The notes beneath the pieces are model-generated. The model had not been told where the DNA came from. It saw only the letters and a list, made by a program, of their open reading frames with translations, and ran no database searches. Position numbers and translations under genes: made by a program. From Acidithiobacillus marinus (GTDB lineage Bacteria > Pseudomonadota > Gammaproteobacteria > Acidithiobacillales > Acidithiobacillaceae), in NCBI RefSeq assembly GCF_002847505.1, contig NZ_MXAV01000044.1, positions 62,001-126,000 on the forward strand: 64,000 bases of DNA. Reading direction: 5' to 3'. How positions within the stretch are numbered: position 1 is the first letter of the stretch; every line of letters begins with the position of its first letter. Positions 17,156 to 26,321 of the stretch are shown here, one piece after another.

Positions 17156-17936
17156 AGAGCAGCTGTATGGTGTCCATGCCATTGAGGCTGCCTTGGATGC
17201 GGGTGAATTGTGCGCCATGTGGGTGGCTACGGAACGCAGAAGCGATGCGCGTTTGAAGCCGTTACTGGAGAAAGCGCAAGCCCAGAATCTGGTGATACAT
17301 GAATTGCGGCATACTGCACTGGCACGCAAGTTCAATACAGAAAAGCATCAAGGCATAGCGGGCATTTTGCTGCAGCAAGCGGCGCCTGAGTTTTCGGATA
17401 TTTTGGCTGAGCTGCAAGGACAGGGATTTATTCTGGTGCTTGACGGGGTACTGGATCCCCATAATCTCGGCGCCTGCTTGCGCAGTGCCGAGGCAGCAGG
17501 CGTCGACGCTATTATATTGCCCAAGGATAATGCCTGTCCGGTAAATGCCACAGCGCGTAAGGCTGCGGCCGGTGCTGCGTCACGCCTGCCAGTCTGTACG
17601 GTGACTAATCTTGCCAGAGCTTTAAGTGCTTTACAGGAAAATGGTTTCTGGCTGGTCGGGATGGCTGGTGATGGATCCCAAAGTCTCTATACGCTGGATT
17701 TGAAAATACCCCTGGTGATGATCATGGGCGGAGAAGGTAAAGGATTGCGGCGCCTGACGCGCGAACATTGTGATTATCTGGCCCACATTCCCATGGCAGG
17801 AGCCATGGAGAGCCTCAATGTGTCGGTGGCTACCGGCATCTGCCTTTTTGAAGCTGCTCGCCAACGTCAGGTGCTTGGGTTACAGTCTGAAACAGTCGAG
17901 AATATGTCCGGTCTTTCACTCCCACAGGTTACCTAA
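17148..17936 (+). CDS. rlmB: 23S rRNA (guanosine-2'-O-)-methyltransferase RlmB
   Basis: A 262-residue SpoU/TrmH (SPOUT) methyltransferase expected to 2'-O-methylate G2251 (E. coli numbering) of 23S rRNA with SAM. An N-terminal substrate-binding domain (LYGVHAIEAALDAG) precedes the trefoil-knot motifs LDPHNLGACLRSAEAAGVD, IMGGEGKGLRRLTREH and MESLNVSVATGICLFE. ATG 17148 gives the usual MPEEQLYGVHA start. The stop codon overlaps the tatD start by one base. Confidence 0.93.
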   Translation: MPEEQLYGVHAIEAALDAGELCAMWVATERRSDARLKPLLEKAQAQNLVIHELRHTALARKFNTEKHQGIAGILLQQAAPEFSDILAELQGQGFILVLDGVLDPHNLGACLRSAEAAGVDAIILPKDNACPVNATARKAAAGAASRLPVCTVTNLARALSALQENGFWLVGMAGDGSQSLYTLDLKIPLVMIMGGEGKGLRRLTREHCDYLAHIPMAGAMESLNVSVATGICLFEAARQRQVLGLQSETVENMSGLSLPQVT

Positions 17937-18709
17937 TGCTGGTAGATTCCCATTGTCATCTGGATTTTGAAGATTTTGCCGAAGATCGGGAAGCCATTCT
18001 GGAGCGCGCCCGTGCTGCAGGAGTCGATGAAATCCTCATTGCTGCCGTGGTTCAGCAGCACTGGGCACGGGTTCAGACCCTTGCCGCAGAAAATGATGGC
18101 ATCTGGGCAGCTGCCGGGGTACATCCCAACGAGCCGGAAGATGAAACGCCGAGTATGGAGAGTCTGCTTGCAGCGCTTTCTGCCGAAAAAGTGGTGGCAG
18201 TCGGGGAAACCGGGCTGGATTATTTTCGCAGTGAAGGCGATTTACGCTGGCAACAGGAGCGCTTTGCCCGTCATATTGCCGCATCCAAGGCCACTGGCAA
18301 ACCGGTGATTGTGCACACCCGTGCCGCTGCTGCCGATACTCTGGCCCTGATGCGCAGCGAAGATGCCCGGGCTGGCGGGGGGGTTATCCATTGTTTCACA
18401 GAAGATTGGGATTTTGCCCGCGCTGCCCTGGATATGGGGTTTTATATTTCCCTTTCGGGGATCGTGACTTTCAAGAAGTCGCTGGATCTGCAAGCTGTAG
18501 CCCGCAAGTTGCCGATGGATCGCCTGCTGGTGGAAACTGATGCGCCTTATCTGGCTCCCACACCCATGCGCGGCAAGCGTAATGAACCGGCTTATGTACT
18601 TCATGTCGCAGAATTTCTGGCTGATTTGCGCGGCGAATCTTTGGTCGAGCTGGCCCAGCAAACAACCGCCAACTTTCATCGACTATTCATCCCGACGGTG
18701 CCTGCATGA
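17936..18709 (+). CDS. tatD: TatD family metal-dependent hydrolase (DNase)
   Basis: A 257-residue TIM-barrel hydrolase with all TatD metal ligands: VDSHCHLDF at the start, VGETGLDYF, VIHTRAA, GGVIHCFTED and VETDAPYLAP. TatD-type enzymes show Mg-dependent 3'-5' DNase or DNA-repair activity. It could equally be called YcfH; in many gammaproteobacteria ycfH follows holB, whereas here it is clustered with rlmB and a metallohydrolase. It overlaps the next gene by 4 nt (ATGA). Confidence 0.92.
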   Translation: MLVDSHCHLDFEDFAEDREAILERARAAGVDEILIAAVVQQHWARVQTLAAENDGIWAAAGVHPNEPEDETPSMESLLAALSAEKVVAVGETGLDYFRSEGDLRWQQERFARHIAASKATGKPVIVHTRAAAADTLALMRSEDARAGGGVIHCFTEDWDFARAALDMGFYISLSGIVTFKKSLDLQAVARKLPMDRLLVETDAPYLAPTPMRGKRNEPAYVLHVAEFLADLRGESLVELAQQTTANFHRLFIPTVPA

Positions 18710-19464
18710 AAATCACTTTTCTGGGAACCGGATCCAGCGCCGGCACACCAGTCATTGCCTGTCCTTGTCCTGTTTGTCATAGTCCTGATCCACGCAACCG
18801 CCGGCGCCGCGCCAGCATTCTGATAGAACAGGATGATACAGTCTTGCTGATAGATACCGGTCCCGACCTGCGTCAGCAAATGCTGGATGCTCAGGTACAG
18901 CAACTGAGTGCCGTCCTCTATACCCATTTTCATGCAGATCACATCAACGGCATTGACGACCTGCGCGCCTTCAACTTTGCCCAGAAAGTCGTCATTCCCT
19001 GTTATGCCGATGAAAAAACGGCCACAGAACTGGAAACCCGCTTTCGCTATTGTTTTCTGCCCCCCGATGCCGCCTGGGCAAAACCCTCCCTCTCCATGCA
19101 GCGTTTCGAGGGTCCTAGGGCTTTTGGCAAGTTACTGGTTACGCCTATTCCTATTATGCATGGCAAACTCGCTATTCTTGGTTTCCGTTTTGGGGATGTG
19201 GCCTATTTGACGGATCTCAAAAGTATTCCCGATGAAAGCTTGCTGTTACTGCAAAATTTGGACTTGCTGATCCTCGACTGCCTGCGCTATGAAGCCCATC
19301 CCACCCATCTGAATGTGGAAGAAGCTCTGTATTGGACCCGCCGCATTGCCGCCAGGCAGACTATTTTTACGCACATGACCCACGATCTTGATTATGCGCA
19401 GTTTGCCGCAGAACTTCCGGCCAACATTTTCCCCGCTTATGACGGATTGGTGCTTGAGCAGTAA
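18706..19464 (+). CDS. Metallo-beta-lactamase fold hydrolase, PhnP-like
   Basis: A 252-residue MBL-fold protein starting MKITFLGTGSSAGTPVIACPC. The metal motif is THFHADHINGIDDLR (HxHxDH), with further ligands expected from PIMHGK, YLTDLKSIPDE and FTHMTHDLDY. A Cys pair CPCPVC near residue 20 matches the structural zinc loop of PhnP (cyclic phosphodiesterase) relatives. Phn genes are absent here, so I would not assign phosphonate metabolism. The tRNA-Ala promoter begins within 10 nt of its stop. Confidence 0.88.
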   Translation: MKITFLGTGSSAGTPVIACPCPVCHSPDPRNRRRRASILIEQDDTVLLIDTGPDLRQQMLDAQVQQLSAVLYTHFHADHINGIDDLRAFNFAQKVVIPCYADEKTATELETRFRYCFLPPDAAWAKPSLSMQRFEGPRAFGKLLVTPIPIMHGKLAILGFRFGDVAYLTDLKSIPDESLLLLQNLDLLILDCLRYEAHPTHLNVEEALYWTRRIAARQTIFTHMTHDLDYAQFAAELPANIFPAYDGLVLEQ

Positions 19465-19471
19465 ATAGTGT

Positions 19472-19500
19472 TTGACAGTTCAGGGGTAAATCCCTATATT
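19472..19500 (+). promoter_or_regulatory. Sigma-70 promoter of tRNA-Ala
   Basis: A perfect -35 TTGACA (19472-19477), 17-nt spacer and -10 TATATT (19495-19500) end 11 nt before the first tRNA base. A strong promoter is expected for a stable RNA. Confidence 0.88.
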
Positions 19501-19510
19501 ACGCGACATC

Positions 19511-19586
<76 letters not shown>

Positions 19587-19589
19587 GAT

Positions 19590-19634
19590 ACGCGAAAAGA
19601 GTCAGAGTTCAGCTCTGGCTCTTTTCGCGTTTTA
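19590..19634 (+). terminator. Intrinsic terminator after tRNA-Ala
   Basis: An 18-bp stem (19590-19607 with 19613-19630) broken only by one G-T wobble surrounds a 5-nt loop and is followed by TTT. It begins 3 nt after the tRNA CCA end. The FIST gene starts only about 30 nt after it. Confidence 0.88.
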
Positions 19635-19662
19635 GCCCTTCACCATTTCAGGAGGAAGAATA

Positions 19663-20790
19663 GTGCACGCCTTCAAGCCACCGTTTGCTTATGGACACGC
19701 TTCTGATCCTGATTGGCGCGTAGCCTTGGCGGACGCCCTGGCGATGGCTGGCAGCCAGGCGCTTACCGGCACCTTGGGATTTCTATACCTATCGGATGAA
19801 TTTGAGAATGATCTCCCGGATTTGCTGGCGGAGTTGAAACTCAGGGTGGATGTTCAACACTGGACGGGTTGCGTGGGCATTGGCATATGTGCCACCGCAC
19901 AGGAATATCTTGATCAACCCGCTCTGGCGTTGATGGTTACGGATTTTCCGGAATCGGATTTTACAGTTTTTTCAGGAATGACGACGGTGCTCAGTACCCA
20001 GCCCCCCCTGCTCAACGGAGTTCCCCCTTATTTTGCGATAGTTCACGGTGACCCGGCCACCAGTGCCTTGCCTGAATTGGTGCAGCATTGTGCTGGCATG
20101 ACGCAAAGCGGCTTTATCACCGGCGGTCTCAGCAGTAGCCGGGGTAAAGGTGCACAAATTGCTGACAAAACCCTGCATGGCGGAGTGAGCGGAGTGTTTT
20201 TTACCGACCAGGTGGCTATTGCCACCCGTCTTTCCCAGGGCTGCAGTCCTATTGGACCGGTACACATCATTGGCGAAGCACACAGTAATGTGGTGGGAAC
20301 CCTTGACGATCGACCTGCCCTGGATGTCTTGTACGAAGAAATTGGTGAAGTGCTTGCGCGTGATCTGCAAAGAGCGGCAGGTTACATATTCGCTGCCTTG
20401 CCGGTCCAGAATGATGACCGGGGCGATTACACCGTGCGCAATCTGATTGGTGTGGGCACAGATCAAAAAGTGGTGGCCATAGGTGAATATATTGAGCCTG
20501 GACAGGCATTGATGTTCTGCAAGCGTGACGGTGGTTCTGCCCGGGAAGATATGTTGAGAATGCTGGACGAACTGGAAAAACTGGTTGCCGGAAGATCTAT
20601 TCGCGGAGGCCTGTATTTTTCCTGTCTGGGAAGAGGTGAGGGATTGTTTGGCCCGGATTCTGCGGAACTGCGTTTGATTGAATCCCGGCTGGGCCATTTT
20701 CCCCTCGTCGGATTTTTCGCTAATGGGGAAATATCCCACGACAAAATATATGGTTATACCGGAGTGCTGACCCTTTTTCTGGGTGATTGA
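19663..20790 (+). CDS. FIST-domain sensory protein
   Basis: A 375-residue protein with a FIST N domain (about 25-220; TGTLGFLYLSDEFENDLPDLL, WTGCVGIGICA) and a FIST C domain (about 230-370; GGLYFSCLGRGEGLFGP, LVGFFANGEIS, GYTGVLTLFLGD). FIST domains are proposed small-ligand sensors, often attached to signalling modules; here the protein has no output domain. Start GTG 19663 follows AGGAGGAAGA. The ~28 nt between the tRNA terminator and this start leave little space for a normal promoter. Ligand and partner are unknown. Confidence 0.9.
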   Translation: MHAFKPPFAYGHASDPDWRVALADALAMAGSQALTGTLGFLYLSDEFENDLPDLLAELKLRVDVQHWTGCVGIGICATAQEYLDQPALALMVTDFPESDFTVFSGMTTVLSTQPPLLNGVPPYFAIVHGDPATSALPELVQHCAGMTQSGFITGGLSSSRGKGAQIADKTLHGGVSGVFFTDQVAIATRLSQGCSPIGPVHIIGEAHSNVVGTLDDRPALDVLYEEIGEVLARDLQRAAGYIFAALPVQNDDRGDYTVRNLIGVGTDQKVVAIGEYIEPGQALMFCKRDGGSAREDMLRMLDELEKLVAGRSIRGGLYFSCLGRGEGLFGPDSAELRLIESRLGHFPLVGFFANGEISHDKIYGYTGVLTLFLGD

Positions 20791-20832
20791 GCAGGGGATC
20801 TTAGCTTATAGGGTGAGTTAAACGCGGGCCTG

Positions 20833-20841
20833 TGCTATATT
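20833..20841 (+). promoter_or_regulatory. Possible extended -10 promoter of cydDC
   Basis: TGCTATATT matches the extended -10 pattern (TGn plus TATATT), 25 nt before the cydD ATG. No good -35 is present, which extended -10 promoters tolerate. Assigned by eye only. Confidence 0.4.
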
Positions 20842-20866
20842 TGTATCAGTATATTAGAGGTTGATA

Positions 20867-22621
20867 ATGTCTAAACCGGTACGCATAGATCAACGCTTGA
20901 TGCAGGAAGGGCGACGGACCCGGGGTACCTTGTACTTCGGGATTGGCTTGGGTCTGGCCGCCGGACTGCTGATTATTCTCCAGGCTTTTATTCTCGCCCA
21001 TATTGTCAACGGCGTCTCTTTTGAAGGACTGGGCCTGGCTGCCGTTATGCCTTTGCTCTGGGCCATGCTGGCATTGTTCGTTGTGCGGGCCGGTCTGTCC
21101 TGGGCCGGGGAGCTGGTGGCGTTTCGGGCCAGCGCCAGTATCAAAAGCTATCTGCGGGAACAACTGTTGAAGCATTTGCTGCAACTGGGGCCTGTCGCGA
21201 TTGCCGGGGAGCGTAGTGCGGATATTGCCAGCACCATGATTGAGGGTGTCGAGGCACTGGAGCCTTATTTTTCCCGCTATTTGCCGCAAATGGCCCTGGT
21301 CAGCCTGATTCCTCTGGCCATTCTGGTGGTGGTCTTTCCCGAAGACTGGATCAGTGGTCTGATCTTGTTGATTACCGGGCCTCTGGTGCCTTTTTTCATG
21401 GTGCTGGTCGGTTATGCGGCCGAAGCGGTCAATCAGCGCCAGTGGCGCAAAATGCTGTTGATGAGCGCACACTTTCTGGACGTGGTGCAGGGCCTGACGA
21501 CCCTCAAGATTTTCGGCCGTGCCAAGGATGAAATTGAAATTGTGGCCCGCATATCCGATGATTACCGGCGCAGCACCATGGCAGGTTTACGGGTAGCTTT
21601 TTTGACCTCAGCCGTACTGGAGTTTTTTGCCAGCCTGTCCATCGCCCTGGTGGCTGTTTCACTGGGTGCCCGCTTGCTGCAGGTGCACGCCGCCGTTACT
21701 TTTTACACCGCATTTTTCGTCTTGCTATTGGCCCCCGAGTATTTTAATCCGCTGCGCGGCCTTTCCACCCATTATCATGCCCGCATGAGCGCCATTGCTG
21801 CCGCCAAGCGCATTTTCGAAATACTGGATATGCCTCTGCCGGAAAAACCTCAGCCTGCCGAAGATTATGTGCATTCCCAAGAAATCAGTCTGGTCATTCG
21901 CGATCTGTGTTTTGCTTATGAACCCGGTCGTATGGCGCTGGATGGGGTTACGGCTGAATTCCCTGCGGGCAAGGTAACGGCCCTGGTAGGTTCCAGCGGT
22001 GCCGGCAAAAGTACTCTGGCCAATGCCATTCTCGGGTTTGTCCATGCCGATAAGGGTGAGATTCTCGTCAATGGGCAGATGCCCTTGAATGCCATCGACC
22101 CGCAACTGTGGTGGCGGCAACTCGCCTGGGTCCCACAAAATCCCCGTCTATTTCATGGCAGCATTGCCGACAATATCCGTATGGGTCAAGCCGATGCTGA
22201 TCTCGCAGCACTCCGCGAAGCAGCCAAAAATGCCCATGCCCTGGAATTTATTGAAGCGCTGCCGCAAGGTTTTGACAGCATGATCGGGGATCTCGGTCAG
22301 GGGCTTTCCGGTGGACAAATTCAGCGCATTGCCCTGGCCCGGGCATTTCTCAAAAATCCGCCACTGTTTATTCTCGATGAGGCAACCGCCAACCTCGACA
22401 TGGAAAACGAGGCCTTGGTGCTGGATGCCATGCAGCGTTTAATTCAGGGTCGTACAGCCATAGTCATCGCTCACCGACTGGCTACCGCAGAACGCGCCGA
22501 TCATATTGTTGTGCTGGAGGCAGGCCGGGTCGCTGAAAGCGGAAGCCACCAGGAATTGTTGGCGGCTGGTGGTGTTTATGCCCGCATGGTGGCGGCTTAT
22601 CGGGGAGAAATCCATGTCTGA
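20867..22621 (+). CDS. cydD: Thiol reductant ABC exporter subunit CydD
   Basis: A 584-residue ABC half-transporter. Membrane domain covers about residues 1-310 and the ATPase domain about 335-580, with Walker A GSSGAGKSTLANAIL, signature GLSGGQIQRIALARAF and Walker B FILDEATANLD. CydDC exports glutathione/cysteine to the periplasm and is needed to assemble bd oxidase and periplasmic cytochromes. The N-terminus fits CydD, and cydC follows with an 8-nt overlap. cydAB are not in the window. AGAGG lies 6 nt before ATG 20867. Confidence 0.92.
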   Translation: MSKPVRIDQRLMQEGRRTRGTLYFGIGLGLAAGLLIILQAFILAHIVNGVSFEGLGLAAVMPLLWAMLALFVVRAGLSWAGELVAFRASASIKSYLREQLLKHLLQLGPVAIAGERSADIASTMIEGVEALEPYFSRYLPQMALVSLIPLAILVVVFPEDWISGLILLITGPLVPFFMVLVGYAAEAVNQRQWRKMLLMSAHFLDVVQGLTTLKIFGRAKDEIEIVARISDDYRRSTMAGLRVAFLTSAVLEFFASLSIALVAVSLGARLLQVHAAVTFYTAFFVLLLAPEYFNPLRGLSTHYHARMSAIAAAKRIFEILDMPLPEKPQPAEDYVHSQEISLVIRDLCFAYEPGRMALDGVTAEFPAGKVTALVGSSGAGKSTLANAILGFVHADKGEILVNGQMPLNAIDPQLWWRQLAWVPQNPRLFHGSIADNIRMGQADADLAALREAAKNAHALEFIEALPQGFDSMIGDLGQGLSGGQIQRIALARAFLKNPPLFILDEATANLDMENEALVLDAMQRLIQGRTAIVIAHRLATAERADHIVVLEAGRVAESGSHQELLAAGGVYARMVAAYRGEIHV

Positions 22622-24377
22622 TTACTGGCGCCTTTTAAAACTGTTTTTTCCCTATAAATTCTGGATGTTGGGCGGTGCCCTCCTGGCGCTGCTGACCATA
22701 TTGTCCAATTTTGGTCTGCTGGCACTATCCGGCTGGTTTCTGGCCAGTGCTGCACTGGCGGGCCTGGGCGGGTATGCCACCCTCAATTTATATAATTTTT
22801 TCTTGCCGGCCGCCGGAGTCAGAGCCTTTGCCACGACCCGGGTGATTTCCCGCTGGCTGGAACGGGTGATCACGCACGAGGCCACTTTTCGTTTGCTCGC
22901 CCAGCTACGCAGCTGGTTTTACAGTCGGCTGGAGCCACTGGCTCCGGCAGGACTGCAGGGGTATCGCTCGGGCGATATTTTATCCCGCCTGGTAGCGGAT
23001 ATAGACACCCTCAATAATTTTTATCTGCGCGTATTCACCCCTTTCCTGGTCGCGGGTCTGGCCACGCTGCTGATGTCCGGGTTTTTTGCATTTTTTGCCT
23101 GGCGCCTGGCCATTGCCTTGTTTTTGTTTCTGGCTGCTTCCGGACTGGCCTTGCCCCTGCTCGCAGAGCGTCTGGGCGCGCGCAGCGGCGCCGAAATGAC
23201 CAACTTGCAGTCCGAATATCGGGTGCAGTTGGTGGATGGAATGCAAGGCATGGGAGAATTGCTCACTTATGGAGCTGGGCCGGAAATACTGCACCGGAGT
23301 AACCGTCTTAATGATGCCATCTTGCAGCGGCAGGCCAAAATGGCCCAGATCAGCGGTCTCAGTACCGCCGGGATGAGCTTCATGGGCAATCTGGCTGTCT
23401 GGGTGATTTTGATACTGGCTATTCCCCTGATTCATGGCGGGCATCTCGGACCTTCGGATTTGCCCATGTTTGCCTTGGGGGTGATGGGATCTTTTGAAGC
23501 CATTGTCGCCTTACCGCTGGCTTTTCAGTTTCTCGGCCAGACCCGCCAGGCGGCCCGGCGTATATTCTCCGTGGCAGACAGCGCCTTGCCTTTTCCCGAT
23601 GCCAGTGGCCCGGCCCCGGATGTGCAGAAACCGGATCTCTTGCTGGAGAATGTGCATTTACGTTATCCCGGAAGCCAGCAGGATGCCCTGGCTGGGGTGA
23701 ATCTTCAGATCAAGGCAGGGAGTAAAGTGGCGGTACTGGGCGCAACAGGTGCCGGTAAAAGCAGTCTGGCCAATTTGTTGTTGCGCTTTTATGACTATCA
23801 GTCCGGCACTGCGCAATTTGGCGGGCATGAACTCAAAAGTTTTCCGGCTGATCAATTGCGGGAATTTTTTGCCGTCGTTTCCCAGCGTTCTTACCTGTTT
23901 CATACCACCATCCGTGACAATTTGCTGGTGGCCAAAGGCGATGCGGAAGAAGAGGAACTCTGGAAAGCGCTGGCAGCAGCACAACTGGAAAGCTTTGTGC
24001 GCAGTCAACCCGACGGACTGGATACCATTGTTGGTGAGGGTGGCGTAAAGCTATCGGGTGGTCAGAGTCGGCGGGTGGCTATTGCCAGAGCCATCCTCAA
24101 AAATGCGCCCTGGCTGGTTCTGGACGAACCATCGGAAGGCCTGGATCCCATTACGGAAATGGAATTTCTCCGGGATTTGCAGCCCCTCATGGCTGGGCGC
24201 ACAGTGTTGTATATTACTCACCGCCTGCTGGGCCTGGAGCAGATGGATCAGGTGTTTATTCTGGATGAAGGCCGCGTGGTTGAATCAGGAACCTATGCCG
24301 AGCTGCTGAAAAAAGGCGGGCATCTCAGCCATTTTGCGACCTTCCGGAACGGTGTTGTCGGAGAAAAAATTTCCTGA
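22614..24377 (+). CDS. cydC: Thiol reductant ABC exporter subunit CydC
   Basis: The 587-residue partner of CydD, starting MSDYWRLLKLFFPYKFWM as CydC proteins do. Six membrane helices precede the ATPase domain with Walker A GATGAGKSSLANLLL, signature KLSGGQSRRVAIARAI and Walker B LVLDEPSEGLDP. ATG 22614 lies inside the end of cydD (8-nt overlap). Conserved early residues LALSGWFLASAALAGL match the family. A perfect palindrome ACCCGGTACCGGGT (24381-24394) follows the stop but lacks a T-run. Confidence 0.92.
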   Translation: MSDYWRLLKLFFPYKFWMLGGALLALLTILSNFGLLALSGWFLASAALAGLGGYATLNLYNFFLPAAGVRAFATTRVISRWLERVITHEATFRLLAQLRSWFYSRLEPLAPAGLQGYRSGDILSRLVADIDTLNNFYLRVFTPFLVAGLATLLMSGFFAFFAWRLAIALFLFLAASGLALPLLAERLGARSGAEMTNLQSEYRVQLVDGMQGMGELLTYGAGPEILHRSNRLNDAILQRQAKMAQISGLSTAGMSFMGNLAVWVILILAIPLIHGGHLGPSDLPMFALGVMGSFEAIVALPLAFQFLGQTRQAARRIFSVADSALPFPDASGPAPDVQKPDLLLENVHLRYPGSQQDALAGVNLQIKAGSKVAVLGATGAGKSSLANLLLRFYDYQSGTAQFGGHELKSFPADQLREFFAVVSQRSYLFHTTIRDNLLVAKGDAEEEELWKALAAAQLESFVRSQPDGLDTIVGEGGVKLSGGQSRRVAIARAILKNAPWLVLDEPSEGLDPITEMEFLRDLQPLMAGRTVLYITHRLLGLEQMDQVFILDEGRVVESGTYAELLKKGGHLSHFATFRNGVVGEKIS

Positions 24378-24487
24378 AAAACCCGGTACCGGGTCGGGGT
24401 GCTTTGTAAGCATGTAGATCAGAACCATGTGATCCATGACGATATGACATCTGGCAGATTTACGTTGGGAATGTGTGTGAGATAACG

Positions 24488-24838
24488 CTATTGTTGGCCG
24501 CTGCCCGCACCAAGACTCCCCAGCAACTTGTTTTCCAGCGCCTTGCTCTGCTCGGCGGCCGACTGGCAGGCCGGACTGGACGGGTTCTGCAGACAGTGAA
24601 GTTCCTTGCCAAGAATGACCGTACTCTTTTTTTCCAGGGCGGCCTGGGTACTTTGGGTATGGGCCGGGGTGGTCAGCCAGGATACGCCATAGCCCAATGC
24701 CGACGAGAGTATGGTGGCTACCAGGAATACCAGGAGCATCCGGGTGAATCCCGATTCCAGCCCCTGATCATCCAGAAAACGCTTGCTGTACCAGGAAAAT
24801 ACCGGATAACTGACCAGTCCTGCGACAATCCCCCACAT
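24488..24838 (-). CDS. Small membrane protein of unknown function, downstream of ygfZ
   Basis: A 116-residue protein with two hydrophobic segments (about 2-17 and 34-56, LLVFLVATILSSALGYGVSW) and a hydrophilic C-terminal part with two cysteines nine residues apart (CLQNPSSPAC). If that part is periplasmic they could form a disulfide. Its ATG starts 2 nt after the ygfZ stop on the same strand, so it is very likely co-translated. I recognise no family. Confidence 0.65.
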   Translation of the reverse strand: MWGIVAGLVSYPVFSWYSKRFLDDQGLESGFTRMLLVFLVATILSSALGYGVSWLTTPAHTQSTQAALEKKSTVILGKELHCLQNPSSPACQSAAEQSKALENKLLGSLGAGSGQQ

Positions 24839-24840
24839 TT

Positions 24841-25809
24841 TCAGGCCTCTTTGGGCATATCCAGGGGCAGGGTATAAGGTAATGGCTGTATTTGTATTTC
24901 TGCACCGTCCACCGCCCCTACCCGGAGAGGCTCGCCGACATTGGCAGCACGTAGAACCGCCAAGGCCGCATACTGCCCAGGGCTGGATTCGGCACTATTG
25001 ATGATCAGGCCGATACTTTGCTCACCCATACTTTCGGCAAAAACTTCAGCGCCCACCGCCAGCGGATGCCCGGCGCTGACCGCATACATCTGATTTTTAA
25101 GCTTGCCCAGGTAGTGGGAGCGTGCAACGATTTCCTGACCGGGATAGCAGCCTTTTTTGAAATTGATGCCGCCCAATACCTCCAGATTGAGTTCCTGAGG
25201 GATGACTTTCTCGCTGGTAGTCTGACTGATGTAAGCCACTCCCGCATGGATGGCTGCCAAGCGCCATTGTTCCACGGAGGCTTCTTCTACACCCGATGAC
25301 CTCAGTGCATTACTCAGCGTAGCCAGTTTATCCGACGGTGCGATCAGTTGGTAGATTTCCTGTCCAGTCCATGGCAGGCGGGTCACCATCCAGTCATCCT
25401 GAACGACACCGCTGTTTTCAAGCGCGGGCATGGTGCAGCCTAACACCTGCGCCAGATTTTTTCCGGCACCTGTTCCGTAAACAGCCAGTAGTCCATGCGC
25501 GGGTTCCGCATTTTCAATGTCCAGTTTGGCCATCATCCGGAATTTGCGCAGACGTTCTGCAACCAGCTCTACCAAACTGGAGGAAAGACTCAACCAGAAG
25601 TGATCTTCCGTACGTTGTACATAAAAATTGGTAATCATCCGCCCTTTGGCGGTGCTGTAGCTGCTCCATTGTCCCTGGCCGCCACTGGTCAAGCTGCGCA
25701 AATCATTGGAGAATTGACCCTGTAGAAATTTTTCGGCGTCTGCGCCATGGGCGTGGATGAGTCCCAGTTCGCTGCTGAGGAGGGAAAACTGGATGGCGGC
25801 TGATGTCAT
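24841..25809 (-). CDS. ygfZ: Folate-binding Fe-S assembly protein YgfZ (CAF17/GcvT-like)
   Basis: A 322-residue GcvT-fold protein with the YgfZ hallmark KGCYPGQEIVAR (about residues 225-236) and the N-terminal FLQGQFSNDLRSL. YgfZ/CAF17 proteins use tetrahydrofolate in repair or assembly of certain 4Fe-4S proteins. I used ATG 25809 (MTSAAIQFSLLSSELGL); the frame is open further upstream but that region reads unlike the family and overlaps the divergent ygfX-like gene. The conserved gammaproteobacterial neighbourhood (ygfZ, ygfX, nadB, rpoE) is kept. Confidence 0.92.
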   Translation of the reverse strand: MTSAAIQFSLLSSELGLIHAHGADAEKFLQGQFSNDLRSLTSGGQGQWSSYSTAKGRMITNFYVQRTEDHFWLSLSSSLVELVAERLRKFRMMAKLDIENAEPAHGLLAVYGTGAGKNLAQVLGCTMPALENSGVVQDDWMVTRLPWTGQEIYQLIAPSDKLATLSNALRSSGVEEASVEQWRLAAIHAGVAYISQTTSEKVIPQELNLEVLGGINFKKGCYPGQEIVARSHYLGKLKNQMYAVSAGHPLAVGAEVFAESMGEQSIGLIINSAESSPGQYAALAVLRAANVGEPLRVGAVDGAEIQIQPLPYTLPLDMPKEA

Positions 25810-25856
25810 GAATATACTCCCGGTCGAGCTGATGCACAGTTCTTTATCATAGCGCG

Positions 25857-26321
25857 ATGAATGACGGTGACAAAGCACTGCCGCCACTTTTCTGCGGTTC
25901 GCTCCGGCACCAGGCACTGCTGCACAGTCTACCCTGTATGCTGGCGGGGCTCTCGGCACTCCTGGCTATGTTTGACCATTTTCGCTGTGGCCTGCTGCTG
26001 TTTATGGGTGTGGCTGTCTGGGTGGTCTGGCGCTGCCCCTGGTCAGTCCGGCGCTAGTTGCGGCTGCCCGTTGCCCTGCTGACAGGACCCGAAAATCAGC
26101 TGCTGTTGCAGCTCGGCAGTGGGGAACAAGTAGCGGTTCAGTTGCCGGCGCAACCATTCCTCCATCCGCGACTGGGCGTTATACAGCTGCGCAGTGGACA
26201 CCGGAGAAAATATACCCTGATTGGCATTTTCCCACTCAGGGGCGGGACCTGGCGTCTCTGGCGCCTGTATCTGCGCCAGCTATGGGACGCGCGTAAGGAT
26301 GTTCCTGATCGCGTTGGGTAA
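25857..26321 (+). pseudogene. YgfX/CptA-like membrane protein gene interrupted by an in-frame TAG
   Basis: Two consecutive open segments lie in one frame: 25857-26057 (66 codons, ending in TAG at 26055-26057) and 26058-26321 (87 codons). The first encodes two membrane helices (LHSLPCMLAGLSALLAMF and GLLLFMGVAVWVVW). The second resembles the rest of YgfX, with LRSGHRRKYTLIGI and WRLWRLYLRQL similar to the E. coli YgfX tail. Together they give about 153 residues, near the family length (~135). YgfX is a membrane partner of SdhE. Its position between ygfZ and nadB matches other genomes. The 3' end overlaps nadB by 86 bp in convergent orientation. It could be a pseudogene, a recoded gene or a sequencing error. 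Confidence 0.6.
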
